A stretch of 64,000 bases of DNA from CAWCUZ01 sp963798795 (GTDB lineage: Bacteria > Acidobacteriota > Vicinamibacteria > Vicinamibacterales > SCN-69-37), in the NCBI GenBank assembly GCA_963798795.1, contig CAWCUZ010000002.1, positions 1,302,001-1,366,000 of the forward strand, given 5' to 3'. Below the pieces are notes generated by a model. It saw only the letters and a list, made by a program, of their open reading frames with translations, did no database searches and was not told where the DNA came from. Of this stretch, positions 1 to 7,258 are shown one piece after another. The position numbers were made by a program, and so were the translations under genes. Positions within the stretch are counted from its first letter, which is position 1, and each line of letters opens with the position of its first letter.

Positions 1-2
1 AG

Positions 3-608
3 GGCGACGAGTTCGACATCGCGTACACGTCGGTGCTCAAGCGCGCCATTCGCACCTGCTGGATCGTGCTCGATGCGCTGGACCTGCTCTGGATTCCAAT
101 GGAAAAGGACTGGCGCCTGAACGAGCGCCACTACGGGGCGCTGCAGGGGCTCGACAAGGCCGAGACGGCGGCGAAACACGGTGCGGAGCAGACGCTCATC
201 TGGCGGCGCAGCTACGATGTGCCCCCGCCCCCGCTCCCGCCCGGCGACCCGCGACAGCCGTCACGCGACCCGCGGTACGCGCAGTTGCGTCCGGACGAGC
301 TGCCGTCGACCGAATCGCTCAAGGACACGGTGGCCCGGTTCCTGCCCTACTGGCACGAAACGATCGCCCCGGCGATCCGGGCCGGCAGGCGGGTGCTCAT
401 CACCGCGCACGGCAACAGCCTGCGCGCGCTGGTCAAGCACCTGGATCGGGTGTCGGACAAGGACATCGTCGGGCTCAACATCCCGACGGGGATTCCGCTG
501 GTCTACGAGCTGGACGCGGCGCTCGAGCCGATCCGACACACCTATCTGGGCGATCCGGAGGCCGCGCGGCGCGCGGCCGAGGCGGTCGCGAAGCAGACGC
601 AGCGGTAG
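3..608 (+). CDS. gpmA: 2,3-bisphosphoglycerate-dependent phosphoglycerate mutase, 5'-truncated
   Basis: Interconverts 3- and 2-phosphoglycerate in glycolysis and gluconeogenesis, in the cytosol. The frame is open to the left window edge, so the N-terminal catalytic RHG motif is missing; about 201 residues remain of a usual ~250. Visible family blocks are the DWRLNERHYG segment with the ALQGLDK stretch, and the second catalytic histidine in ITAHGNSLRALVKHLD. A GTG at 33 could be taken as a start, but the reading continues upstream with matching family sequence (DEFDIAYTSVLKRA), so it is internal. The gene converges on the small minus-strand gene at 647-940, with a palindromic repeat between them. 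Identification is by family motifs and is firm. Confidence 0.93.
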   Translation, partial: GDEFDIAYTSVLKRAIRTCWIVLDALDLLWIPMEKDWRLNERHYGALQGLDKAETAAKHGAEQTLIWRRSYDVPPPPLPPGDPRQPSRDPRYAQLRPDELPSTESLKDTVARFLPYWHETIAPAIRAGRRVLITAHGNSLRALVKHLDRVSDKDIVGLNIPTGIPLVYELDAALEPIRHTYLGDPEAARRAAEAVAKQTQR

Positions 609-618
609 GACGTTACCG

Positions 619-636
619 GGCGGGCTGAAGCCCGCC
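619..636. repeat. Intergenic GC-rich palindrome (CTGAAG-type)
   Basis: GGCGGGCT and AGCCCGCC form an 8-bp stem with a 2-base loop between two convergent genes. It belongs to a family of similar palindromes in this window, at 43768, 52872, 63804 and 63846. It could act as a bidirectional terminator or be a REP-type repeat; there is no T-tract. Confidence 0.6.
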
Positions 637-646
637 GGCTACGTGT

Positions 647-940
647 TCATTCGACTTCTTTTTCCGTCGGCTCGTCCGCGGAGATGCGGAGCGACTTGAG
701 GAAGCGGCGGTCGTTCGCCGTCATTTCCAGCGAGCGGCGCGCCTTGCGCGACGGCTTGGCGGCTGGCGCGGCGTTCGGATCACGATTGACGAAGCCGATG
801 ACGGCTTCGAGGGAAACACGCAGGTCCAGTCCGGCGGCTCGCGCCTTCTCTCGGCAGGCTTCCACGCGCGCGTCGTCGGCGACCGCTGCAGCGATCGCAT
901 CGGCCAGTTGCCGGGCCAACTGGTTCACAAGCGGTTCCAT
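647..940 (-). CDS. Small hypothetical protein (97 aa)
   Basis: Not recognised as a named family. The start at 940 is chosen because GGAGGT lies 5-6 bases before the ATG; a longer frame to 1129 has no such signal and reads through low-information sequence. The protein begins MEPLVNQLARQLADAI, with an amphipathic alanine-rich helix over residues 5-35, then a second helical stretch with DLRVSLEAVIGF, a basic Ala/Pro/Lys linker (PAAKPSRKARR), and an acidic C-terminus (DEPTEKEVE). There is no signal peptide or membrane segment, so a small cytosolic helical protein is likely. It is a single-gene unit converging on gpmA. Confidence 0.6.
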   Translation of the reverse strand: MEPLVNQLARQLADAIAAAVADDARVEACREKARAAGLDLRVSLEAVIGFVNRDPNAAPAAKPSRKARRSLEMTANDRRFLKSLRISADEPTEKEVE

Positions 941-1287
941 GCGGACCTCCGTACGCGGCCGGGCCGGGAGACCGGCGCGCAAGCCAGTCTCGCGACGCAA
1001 CGCTTCGGGCGAAGTGTTGGGTCGGGGGAGCTGGGCATCGATAGACCTGGGTCGGGGCTCCGTGATGCGGAAGAACTGGGCGCAATTGTAGACGTGAGGT
1101 GTACGACTGTCAATCGCCTGCGCGCGCATTCCGCCGATCGACGTGCGCTCAATTTGGTAAGTGCAATTCTGCGCACGGCAGCACCAGAGTTGTCGGTACG
1201 CGGCACGCCGGCGCGGCGCCGGCAGCGCGGGTGTTGACAGAAGTGTGGCGGCGCCTGGCGGTCCCGCCGCGAACCGTCAGGCCGGAC
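941..1287. other. Intergenic gap without a supported gene
   Basis: About 350 bases lie between the small minus-strand gene and the mutase. All frames here are shadows or extensions without a ribosome-binding site. A TTGACA at 1234-1239 is too far (51 bases) from the TACAAT before the mutase to pair with it. Nothing else is recognised. Confidence 0.5.
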
Positions 1288-1296
1288 TGGTACAAT
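1288..1296 (+). promoter_or_regulatory. Extended -10 promoter of the mutase gene (leaderless type)
   Basis: TGG followed by TACAAT forms an extended -10 element. Its last base is 8 bases before the ATG at 1305, so transcription would begin at or next to the start codon. There is no Shine-Dalgarno sequence before this ATG. Inferred from sequence only. Confidence 0.5.
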
Positions 1297-1304
1297 GCCG
1301 GCCG

Positions 1305-2852
1305 ATGGCGCGTCCTTTCGCGCGGCCGGAGGACGTCGTGCGTGCCGGCGAACCCGGCGACGAACGTCCCGGCGTGTTCCCCTTCACCCGCGGGATTCAG
1401 CCGACCATGTATCGCGGCCGGTTGTGGACGATGCGCCAGTACGCCGGCTTTGCCACCGCCGCCGAATCGAATGCGCGGTACCGCTACCTGCTGGCCCGCG
1501 GAGTCACCGGCCTGAGCGTGGCGTTCGATCTGCCGACCCAGATGGGCTACGACTCGGACCATCCCCTCGCGCGCGGCGAAGTGGGCCGCGTGGGCGTCGC
1601 CGTCGATTCGATCGAGGACATGGCGGCGCTGTTCGAGGGCATCCCACTCGACCGCGTCTCGACGTCGATGACCATCAACGCCACTGCCATCGTGCTGCTG
1701 GCGCTGTACGTGGCGGTCGCCCGCCGGCAGGCGGTGCCGCTGGATCGGCTGAGCGGGACGATTCAGAACGACATCCTGAAGGAATACGTGGCGCGCGGCA
1801 CGTACATCTACCCGCCGCGGCCGTCGCTGCGCATCGTGACCGACATCTTCGCGTGGTGCGAGCGGGAGCTGCCGAACTGGAACACGATTTCGATCAGCGG
1901 CTACCACATCCGCGAAGCCGGCTCGACGGCCGTGCAGGAGGTGGCGTTCACGCTGGCGAACGGGATCGCGTACGTGGAGGCGGCGCGGGCCGCGGGGCTG
2001 ACCGTGGATGGGTTCGGCCGTCGACTGTCGTTCTTTTTTGCCGCGCACAACGATCTCATCGAAGAAGTGGCCAAGTTCCGCGCGGCGCGGCGGCTCTGGG
2101 CACGCATCATGCGCGACCGGTTCGGCGCCCGCACCGCGCGCGCGCAGGCGATGCGCTTTCACACGCAGACGGCCGGCAGCACGCTGACGGCCCAGCAGCC
2201 GGACAACAACATCGTCCGCGTGGCCGTACAGGCGCTGGCGGCGGTGCTCGGCGGCACGCAGTCGCTGCACGCCAACGGCCGCGACGAAGCGCTGGCCCTG
2301 CCAACGGAGGAGTCGGCCCGCATCGCGCTGCGGACGCAGCAGGTGATCGCCGAGGAAAGCGGCGTGGCGAACACGGTGGACCCGGTCGGCGGTGCCTGGG
2401 CGGTCGAGCAGCGCACGGACGAAATCGAGCGCGAGGCGCGGAACCTCATCGATTCGCTGGATGCGATGGGCGGCACACTGGCGGCGGTCGAATCCGGCTA
2501 CGTCCAGCGGCAGATCCAGGATGCCGCCTACGCCGCGCAGCAGGCCATCGACGCGGGCGACCGGATCGTCGTCGGCGTCAACCAGTTCGAAAGCGATGGG
2601 CCGGCCGGGATAGACCTGCTGCGCATCGATCCGAACGCTGAGGCGCGGCAGGCCGCCGCGGTCCGGGCCGTCCGGGCGAGCCGTGACGACGCCGCATGGC
2701 GACGGGCGGTGGCCGCGGTGGACCGGGCGGCCGCCGACGGCACCAACCTCGTGCCGCCGATTCTCGAGGCCGTCGAAGCCCGTGCGACGCTGGGCGAGAT
2801 TGCCGACGCGCTGCGGGGCGTCTTCGGGGAGCATCGGGACGCCGATGCCTGA
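1305..2852 (+). CDS. Acyl-CoA (methylmalonyl-CoA) mutase large subunit, B12-dependent family
   Basis: Catalytic (substrate-binding TIM-barrel) subunit of an adenosylcobalamin-dependent acyl-CoA mutase, about 515 residues. Family blocks are clear: TMRQYAGFATAAESN, GLSVAFDLPTQMGYDSDHP, SMTINATAIVLLALY, GTIQNDILKEYVARGTYIYPP, SISGYHIREAGSTA, and RAARRLWARIM. The C-terminal B12-binding domain with its DxHxxG motif is absent; the protein ends just after the barrel. It must therefore pair with a separate small B12 subunit, as in isobutyryl-CoA or 2-hydroxyisobutyryl-CoA mutases, or serve methylmalonyl-CoA. No such subunit lies in the window. The ATG at 1305 is preferred over an upstream in-frame ATG at 1161 because homologous sequence starts there and a -10 element sits 8 bases upstream. 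Exact substrate is not determined. The stop overlaps the next gene's start. Confidence 0.88.
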   Translation: MARPFARPEDVVRAGEPGDERPGVFPFTRGIQPTMYRGRLWTMRQYAGFATAAESNARYRYLLARGVTGLSVAFDLPTQMGYDSDHPLARGEVGRVGVAVDSIEDMAALFEGIPLDRVSTSMTINATAIVLLALYVAVARRQAVPLDRLSGTIQNDILKEYVARGTYIYPPRPSLRIVTDIFAWCERELPNWNTISISGYHIREAGSTAVQEVAFTLANGIAYVEAARAAGLTVDGFGRRLSFFFAAHNDLIEEVAKFRAARRLWARIMRDRFGARTARAQAMRFHTQTAGSTLTAQQPDNNIVRVAVQALAAVLGGTQSLHANGRDEALALPTEESARIALRTQQVIAEESGVANTVDPVGGAWAVEQRTDEIEREARNLIDSLDAMGGTLAAVESGYVQRQIQDAAYAAQQAIDAGDRIVVGVNQFESDGPAGIDLLRIDPNAEARQAAAVRAVRASRDDAAWRRAVAAVDRAAADGTNLVPPILEAVEARATLGEIADALRGVFGEHRDADA

Positions 2853-3867
2853 GTCGCCGCTGCTCCACGTCGAAAATCTCCGCACGGTCTTTGCGCTGCC
2901 AGGCGGCCGCGAAGCGGCGGCCGTCGAGGACGTGTCGTTTCACATCGACCGCGGCGAGACGCTCGCGCTGGTGGGTGAATCGGGCAGCGGCAAGTCGGTG
3001 ACCGCGCTGTCGCTCGTCCGGCTGGTCCTGCCTCCTGGCCGCATCGCCGGCGGACGGGTGGTCTTCGACGGCCAGGACCTGCTGGCGCTCGACGAGAGCG
3101 CGGTTCGGCGCGTCCGCGGCCGGCGCATCGGCTTCGTATTCCAGGAGCCGATGGTGGCGCTGGACCCGGTCTACACGATCGGATTTCAGATCCGCGAGAC
3201 CCTGGCGGTGCACCATCTCGCGCGCGGCGACGCGGCGCGGCGCCGCGCCGTCGAGCTGCTCGAGGCCGTGCGCGTGCCGGACCCGGCCCGCCGCGCGAAC
3301 GACTATCCGCATCAGCTCAGCGGCGGCCTGCGGCAGCGCGCGATGATTGCGCTGGCACTCGCCGCGGAACCAGCGCTGCTCATCGCCGACGAGCCGACGA
3401 CCGCGCTCGACGCGACGGTGCAGGCCGAAATCCTCGACCTCCTGCGCGATCTGCGGCAACGGCTGCACCTGTCGCTGCTCCTCATCACCCATGACCTCGG
3501 CGTCGTGGCGGAAATGGCCGACCGCGTGGCGGTGATGTACGGAGGGCACATCGTCGAGGAGGCGACGACCGCGCGACTGTTCGCTTCGCCCGCCCATCCC
3601 TACACGCAGGGGTTGCTCGCCTGCATCCCCGGGCAGCAGCCGGGTCGCACGCTCGCCGCGATCCCCGGCGCCGTGCCGCGCCTCGGCGATTTCCCGGCGG
3701 GCTGCCCGTTCGGTCCACGGTGCCCGCACCGGTTCGAGCCGTGCGGGGAGATGCCCGGAGTGTCGACGGCCGAGGATGGTCATTTCGTGCGCTGCTTCTT
3801 GTGGACGGAGGTCGATCGCCCGAAACGACCTCTGCCCCCTGGCCGGCCGGCCGGGACCGCCGGATGA
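2845..3867 (+). CDS. Oligopeptide/dipeptide ABC transporter ATP-binding protein (OppD/DppD type)
   Basis: ATPase subunit of an Opp/Dpp-family peptide importer, 340 residues. It has Walker A GESGSGKS, signature LSGGLRQRAMIALAL, Walker B LLIADEPTTALD, and the switch histidine in LLITHDLGVVAEMADRVAVMY. The C-terminal oligopeptide-transporter extension includes HPYTQGLLACIP and a cysteine-containing segment (CPFGPRCPHRFEPC) typical of OppD/DppD proteins. The start ATG at 2845 overlaps the end of the mutase gene (stop 2850-2852), implying co-transcription and translational coupling. The matching permeases and binding protein are not adjacent, so this ATPase pair is an orphan or serves a transporter encoded elsewhere. 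Confidence 0.92.
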   Translation: MPESPLLHVENLRTVFALPGGREAAAVEDVSFHIDRGETLALVGESGSGKSVTALSLVRLVLPPGRIAGGRVVFDGQDLLALDESAVRRVRGRRIGFVFQEPMVALDPVYTIGFQIRETLAVHHLARGDAARRRAVELLEAVRVPDPARRANDYPHQLSGGLRQRAMIALALAAEPALLIADEPTTALDATVQAEILDLLRDLRQRLHLSLLLITHDLGVVAEMADRVAVMYGGHIVEEATTARLFASPAHPYTQGLLACIPGQQPGRTLAAIPGAVPRLGDFPAGCPFGPRCPHRFEPCGEMPGVSTAEDGHFVRCFLWTEVDRPKRPLPPGRPAGTAG

Positions 3868-4742
3868 CGCCGGTCGTCGAGGTGCGGCACCTCGTGAAGG
3901 AATTCGCGCAACGGCGCGGCTGGTTCGGGCGCGGCGCCGTCACACGCGCCGTCGATGACGTCAGTTTCTCGATTGCGCCGGGCGAGACGTTCGGCCTGGT
4001 CGGCGAATCGGGCTGCGGCAAGACGACGACCGGCCGGTGTCTGCTGCGACTGGTCGAACCCACGTCGGGCGAACTGCGGTTCGGCGACACGGATCTGACG
4101 GCGCTGTCGGCGTCCGAGCTGCGTCGAGCGCGCCGGCACTTCCAGATCGTCTTTCAGGACCCGTACTCGTCGCTCAACCCGCGGATGCGCGTCGGCGCCA
4201 TCGTGGAGGAGCCGCTCGCGATCCATCGGATCGGCACGCGCCGGGAGCGCGTCGAGAAGGTGCGCGAGCTGTTCACGCTGGTCGGCCTGGACGCCGCCGA
4301 CCTGGGCAAGTATCCGCACGCGTTCAGCGGCGGCCAGCGCCAGCGCATCGGGATCGCGCGTGCGCTCGCCCTCGAGCCATCGTTCATCGTGGCGGACGAG
4401 CCGGTGTCGGCGCTGGACGTGTCGGTTCAGGCGCAGGTCGTGAACCTGCTGCTCGATCTGCAGCAGCGCCTTGGACTGACCTACCTGTTCATCGCGCACG
4501 ATCTGCGGCTGGTGCGGCAAATCTGCGACCGGGTGGCCGTGATGTATCGCGGCCGCCTGGTTGAAGTGGCGCCCGCAGCCGCGTTGTTCGAACGCCCGGC
4601 CCATCCCTACACGCTGGCGCTGCTGTCGGCGATGCCGAAGCTGCAGCCCGGCGGCCGGCTCGAGCGGATTCCGTACGACGGGTCGAACTTTCAGCCGCTG
4701 CCGCTGCGCGAGGTCGCCCCCGGCCACTGGGCCTCGCTGTAG
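3864..4742 (+). CDS. Oligopeptide/dipeptide ABC transporter ATP-binding protein (OppF/DppF type)
   Basis: Second ATPase of the Opp/Dpp pair, 292 residues. It shows Walker A GESGCGKTT, the Q-loop block IVFQDPYSSLNPRM, signature FSGGQRQRIGIARAL, Walker B FIVADEPVSALDVS, and LFIAHDLRLVRQICDRVAVMY, then the HPYTLALLSAMP element. The ATG at 3864 overlaps the upstream TGA by four bases (ATGA), so translation is coupled. A longer in-frame ATG at 3720 lies inside the upstream gene and is ignored. In the family, OppD and OppF-type subunits form the heterodimeric motor; their partners here are unknown. Confidence 0.92.
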   Translation: MTPVVEVRHLVKEFAQRRGWFGRGAVTRAVDDVSFSIAPGETFGLVGESGCGKTTTGRCLLRLVEPTSGELRFGDTDLTALSASELRRARRHFQIVFQDPYSSLNPRMRVGAIVEEPLAIHRIGTRRERVEKVRELFTLVGLDAADLGKYPHAFSGGQRQRIGIARALALEPSFIVADEPVSALDVSVQAQVVNLLLDLQQRLGLTYLFIAHDLRLVRQICDRVAVMYRGRLVEVAPAAALFERPAHPYTLALLSAMPKLQPGGRLERIPYDGSNFQPLPLREVAPGHWASL

Positions 4743-4787
4743 GCAACGCACGGGCCTTTGTTACAGTAGGCCCGCACGGAGGGTCTC

Positions 4788-6557
4788 ATGCGCCGAGCGG
4801 TTCGACTCAGCCTTCTCGCCGGCGCGACGCTGCTCGGCGTTGCGTCCGTTCGGCCGCAGCAGCCCGCCTACGACCTGATCGTCCGCAACGGCCGCGTGAT
4901 CGACGGGTCGGGCAATCCGTGGTTCACGGCGGACGTCGCCGTCAGGGACGGCCGCATCGTGGCGGTGGGGCCGCTCGGCGGCGCCACGGCCACGCTCGCC
5001 GTGGACGCCGCCGGCAAGATCGTCACGCCCGGCTTCATCGATCTCCATTCCCACAGCGACGGCGGGCTCGCCAGCCCCGAGCTGCACGCGAATCTCAATA
5101 TGGTCGCGCAGGGCATCACGCTGTCGGTCGTCAACCAGGACGGTCGCTCGCCGCGGCCGATCGCGGATCAGAAGGCGCTCTACGAGCGGCAGGGCATCGG
5201 CGACAACGCGGCGCTGATGGTGGGCCACGGCACGGTGCGGACGCGCGTGATGGGGCGGCCACGCGACAACCAGCCCGCGACCGATGCCGACATCAAGGCC
5301 ATGCAGGAGCTCGTCGTCCAGGGCATGGAGGATGGCGCCTTCGGGCTCAGCACCGGGCTCGAGTACGACCCGGGCCGGTTCTCCGAGCCGCGCGAGGTCG
5401 TCGAGCTCACGCGCATCGTCAAGCCGTACGGCGGGTTCTACATCAGCCACGAACGAAGCGAGGGCGCCGATCCGATGTGGCATGTCGCCTCCGACCCGAC
5501 GCCGTACGTCTCCCTGCTCGACGCCGTCGCCGAGACGATCAATATCGGGCGCGAGACGGGCGTGCCGGTCGTCGCCTCGCATTTGAAGGCCAAGGGCGAA
5601 AGCTACTGGGGCACATCGGCCAAGGCGACGGCCCTCATCCGCCGGGCGCGCGCGCAGGGCATCGAGGTCTATGCCGACCAGTATCCCTACGAAACGTCCG
5701 GCACCGACGGGAGCACGGTGCTCGTGCCCGAGTGGGCGCTGTCACCGCCCGGCCAGGCGTCCGGCAACCAGCTCAACGCGGGCGGCGGCGGACGACGCGG
5801 CGGCGGACCGCCCATCAAGGAGGTGTTCCGCCAGCGCCTCGGCGATGACGACGATGCGCGGAAGATCCGGATGGACATCGCCCACGAGATCGATCGCCGC
5901 GGCGGCGCGGACCGCATCATCATCAACGACTTCCCGGACCAGAAGTACGTCGGCAAATCGCTGGGGTTCGTCGCCGACGATCTGAAAACGTCGGCGGTCG
6001 ACGCGGTCATCTGGCTGCAGTTGAACGGATCGAACAGGCCGGGCGGCGCCCGGATGCGCGGCTTCTCGCTCTCGGAGGACGACCTCGACGAGATCATGCG
6101 TCAGGAGTTCACCGCGACGTGCACCGACGGCGATACCGTGCGCTTCGGCCAGGGGACGCCGCACGCCCGCTTCTACGGCACGATGCCGCGCAAGATCCGG
6201 CATTTCGCGCTCGACCGCGGCGTGGTGACCCTGCCCTTCGCGATCCGGTCGATGACGTCGCTGCCGGCGCAGATCATGGGGCTGAAGGATCGGGGGCTCG
6301 TCCGCCCCGGCTACTGGGCGGATCTGGTCGTGTTCGATCCGAACACGATTGCCGACACCGCCACCTTCGCCGAACCGCACCAGTACCCGACAGGGATTCC
6401 GTATGTCTTCGTCAACGGCGTGGCGGTGGTCTCGAACGGCCAGTTCACGAACGCCCTGCCGGGCAACGTGCTGACGCCCAGAACCGACAGCTGGCGCTAC
6501 GCCGCGCGCGTGACGTCTTTTTCGACCTGGCCGTCGCGGATGTGGATGACGCGGTAG
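4788..6557 (+). CDS. Exported N-acyl-D-amino-acid deacylase-like amidohydrolase
   Basis: 589-residue amidohydrolase-superfamily enzyme of the D-aminoacylase group, probably releasing D-amino acids from N-acyl-D-amino acids. An N-terminal signal peptide (MRRAVRLSLLAGATLLG) suggests export. Metal-site motifs are GFIDLHSHSDGG, ISHERSEGADPMW, VVASHLKAKGESYWG, and CTDGDTVRFG; the composite barrel begins with YDLIVRNGRVIDGSGNPW. A Gly/Arg-rich insert (GGGGRRGGGPP) lies around residues 330-340, like inserts in other exported proteins of this window. GGAGG six bases before the ATG supports the start, and TACAGT about 25 bases upstream is a possible -10. The 3' end overlaps the convergent ABC ATPase gene by 61 bases. 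Confidence 0.85.
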   Translation: MRRAVRLSLLAGATLLGVASVRPQQPAYDLIVRNGRVIDGSGNPWFTADVAVRDGRIVAVGPLGGATATLAVDAAGKIVTPGFIDLHSHSDGGLASPELHANLNMVAQGITLSVVNQDGRSPRPIADQKALYERQGIGDNAALMVGHGTVRTRVMGRPRDNQPATDADIKAMQELVVQGMEDGAFGLSTGLEYDPGRFSEPREVVELTRIVKPYGGFYISHERSEGADPMWHVASDPTPYVSLLDAVAETINIGRETGVPVVASHLKAKGESYWGTSAKATALIRRARAQGIEVYADQYPYETSGTDGSTVLVPEWALSPPGQASGNQLNAGGGGRRGGGPPIKEVFRQRLGDDDDARKIRMDIAHEIDRRGGADRIIINDFPDQKYVGKSLGFVADDLKTSAVDAVIWLQLNGSNRPGGARMRGFSLSEDDLDEIMRQEFTATCTDGDTVRFGQGTPHARFYGTMPRKIRHFALDRGVVTLPFAIRSMTSLPAQIMGLKDRGLVRPGYWADLVVFDPNTIADTATFAEPHQYPTGIPYVFVNGVAVVSNGQFTNALPGNVLTPRTDSWRYAARVTSFSTWPSRMWMTR

Positions 6558-7183
6558 GCGTGGGCGGCGATGTCCGCCTCGTGCGTGACCACGATGATCG
6601 TGTTGCCGCCCTGGTGCAGGCGTTCGAACAGGTTCATGATTTCCACGCCCGTCTTGGAGTCGAGATTTCCGGTCGGCTCGTCCGCCAGCAGGATCGAGGG
6701 GTTGTTGACGAGCGCGCGGGCGACGGCCACGCGCTGGCGCTGCCCGCCTGACAGTTCGTTCGGCCTGTGCGTCTTGCGGTCGCCGAGATCCACCCGCTCG
6801 AGTGCCGCGTTCGCGCGCTCGGCGCGATCCTTGCCCGTGATGCCCGCGTAGATCAGCGGCAGCTCCACGTTGTGGAGCGCGGTGGCGCGCGGCAGCAGGT
6901 TGAACGTCTGGAAGACGAAGCCGATCTCCTCGTTCCGGATCCGCGCCAGCTCGTCGTCGTTCATCTGGCTCACCTGCTTGCCGTTGAGCAGGTAGCTCCC
7001 CTTCGTCGGCGTGTCGAGGCAGCCGATCAGGTTCATGAGGGTCGACTTGCCGGACCCGGACGGGCCCATGATGGCCACATACTCGCCGCGGTCGATTGCA
7101 ATCGACACGCCGCGCAACGCGTGCACCTGCTCGGTGCCCATCTGATAGGTCTTCCAGAGATCCTGGGTCTCGATCAGCGGCAT
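6497..7183 (-). CDS. LolD/MacB-type ABC transporter ATP-binding protein
   Basis: 228-residue ATPase for an FtsX-family (mechanotransmission) permease of the LolCDE/MacB type. It has MPLIETQDLWKTYQMG, Walker A GPSGSGKST, the family block NLIGCLDTPTKGSYLLNGK, signature LSGGQRQRVAVARAL, and Walker B ILLADEPTGNLD. The start at 7183 is supported by GGAG five bases upstream; an in-frame upstream ATG at 7234 falls in a short repeat and is rejected. No FtsX-like permease is adjacent. An ADOP permease lies 31 kb away at 37984, but pairing is unproven. The 3' end runs into the convergent deacylase gene. Confidence 0.88.
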   Translation of the reverse strand: MPLIETQDLWKTYQMGTEQVHALRGVSIAIDRGEYVAIMGPSGSGKSTLMNLIGCLDTPTKGSYLLNGKQVSQMNDDELARIRNEEIGFVFQTFNLLPRATALHNVELPLIYAGITGKDRAERANAALERVDLGDRKTHRPNELSGGQRQRVAVARALVNNPSILLADEPTGNLDSKTGVEIMNLFERLHQGGNTIIVVTHEADIAAHAYRVIHIRDGQVEKDVTRAA

Positions 7184-7195
7184 CGGTACTCCTTG

Positions 7196-7258
7196 CATTT
7201 GTGATTTGTAATTTGCGATTCGGCGTCTCAGCAATCACAAATCCCAAATATCACGATT
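7196..7258. repeat. AT-rich GTGATTT / AAATCAC short repeats
   Basis: GTGATTT, GTAATTT and GCGATT follow each other near 7201-7219, and inverse copies (AATCACAAAT, AAATATCAC) lie at 7232-7255. This AT-rich spacer stands out in GC-rich surroundings. The same heptad recurs at 51231. It separates acs (stop at 7251) from the ABC ATPase start. Confidence 0.55.

Noticed and set aside
1234..1296. TTGACA (1234) as -35 partner of TACAAT (1291) before the mutase
   Set aside because: Spacing of about 51 bases is far too long for a sigma70-type promoter; the extended -10 is taken alone.
1149..2885. Minus-strand frame of 578 codons across the mutase gene
   Set aside because: It is the mirror of the mutase coding frame in GC-rich DNA: proline/arginine-rich, no family pattern, no promoter or ribosome-binding site, while the plus frame shows a textbook mutase.
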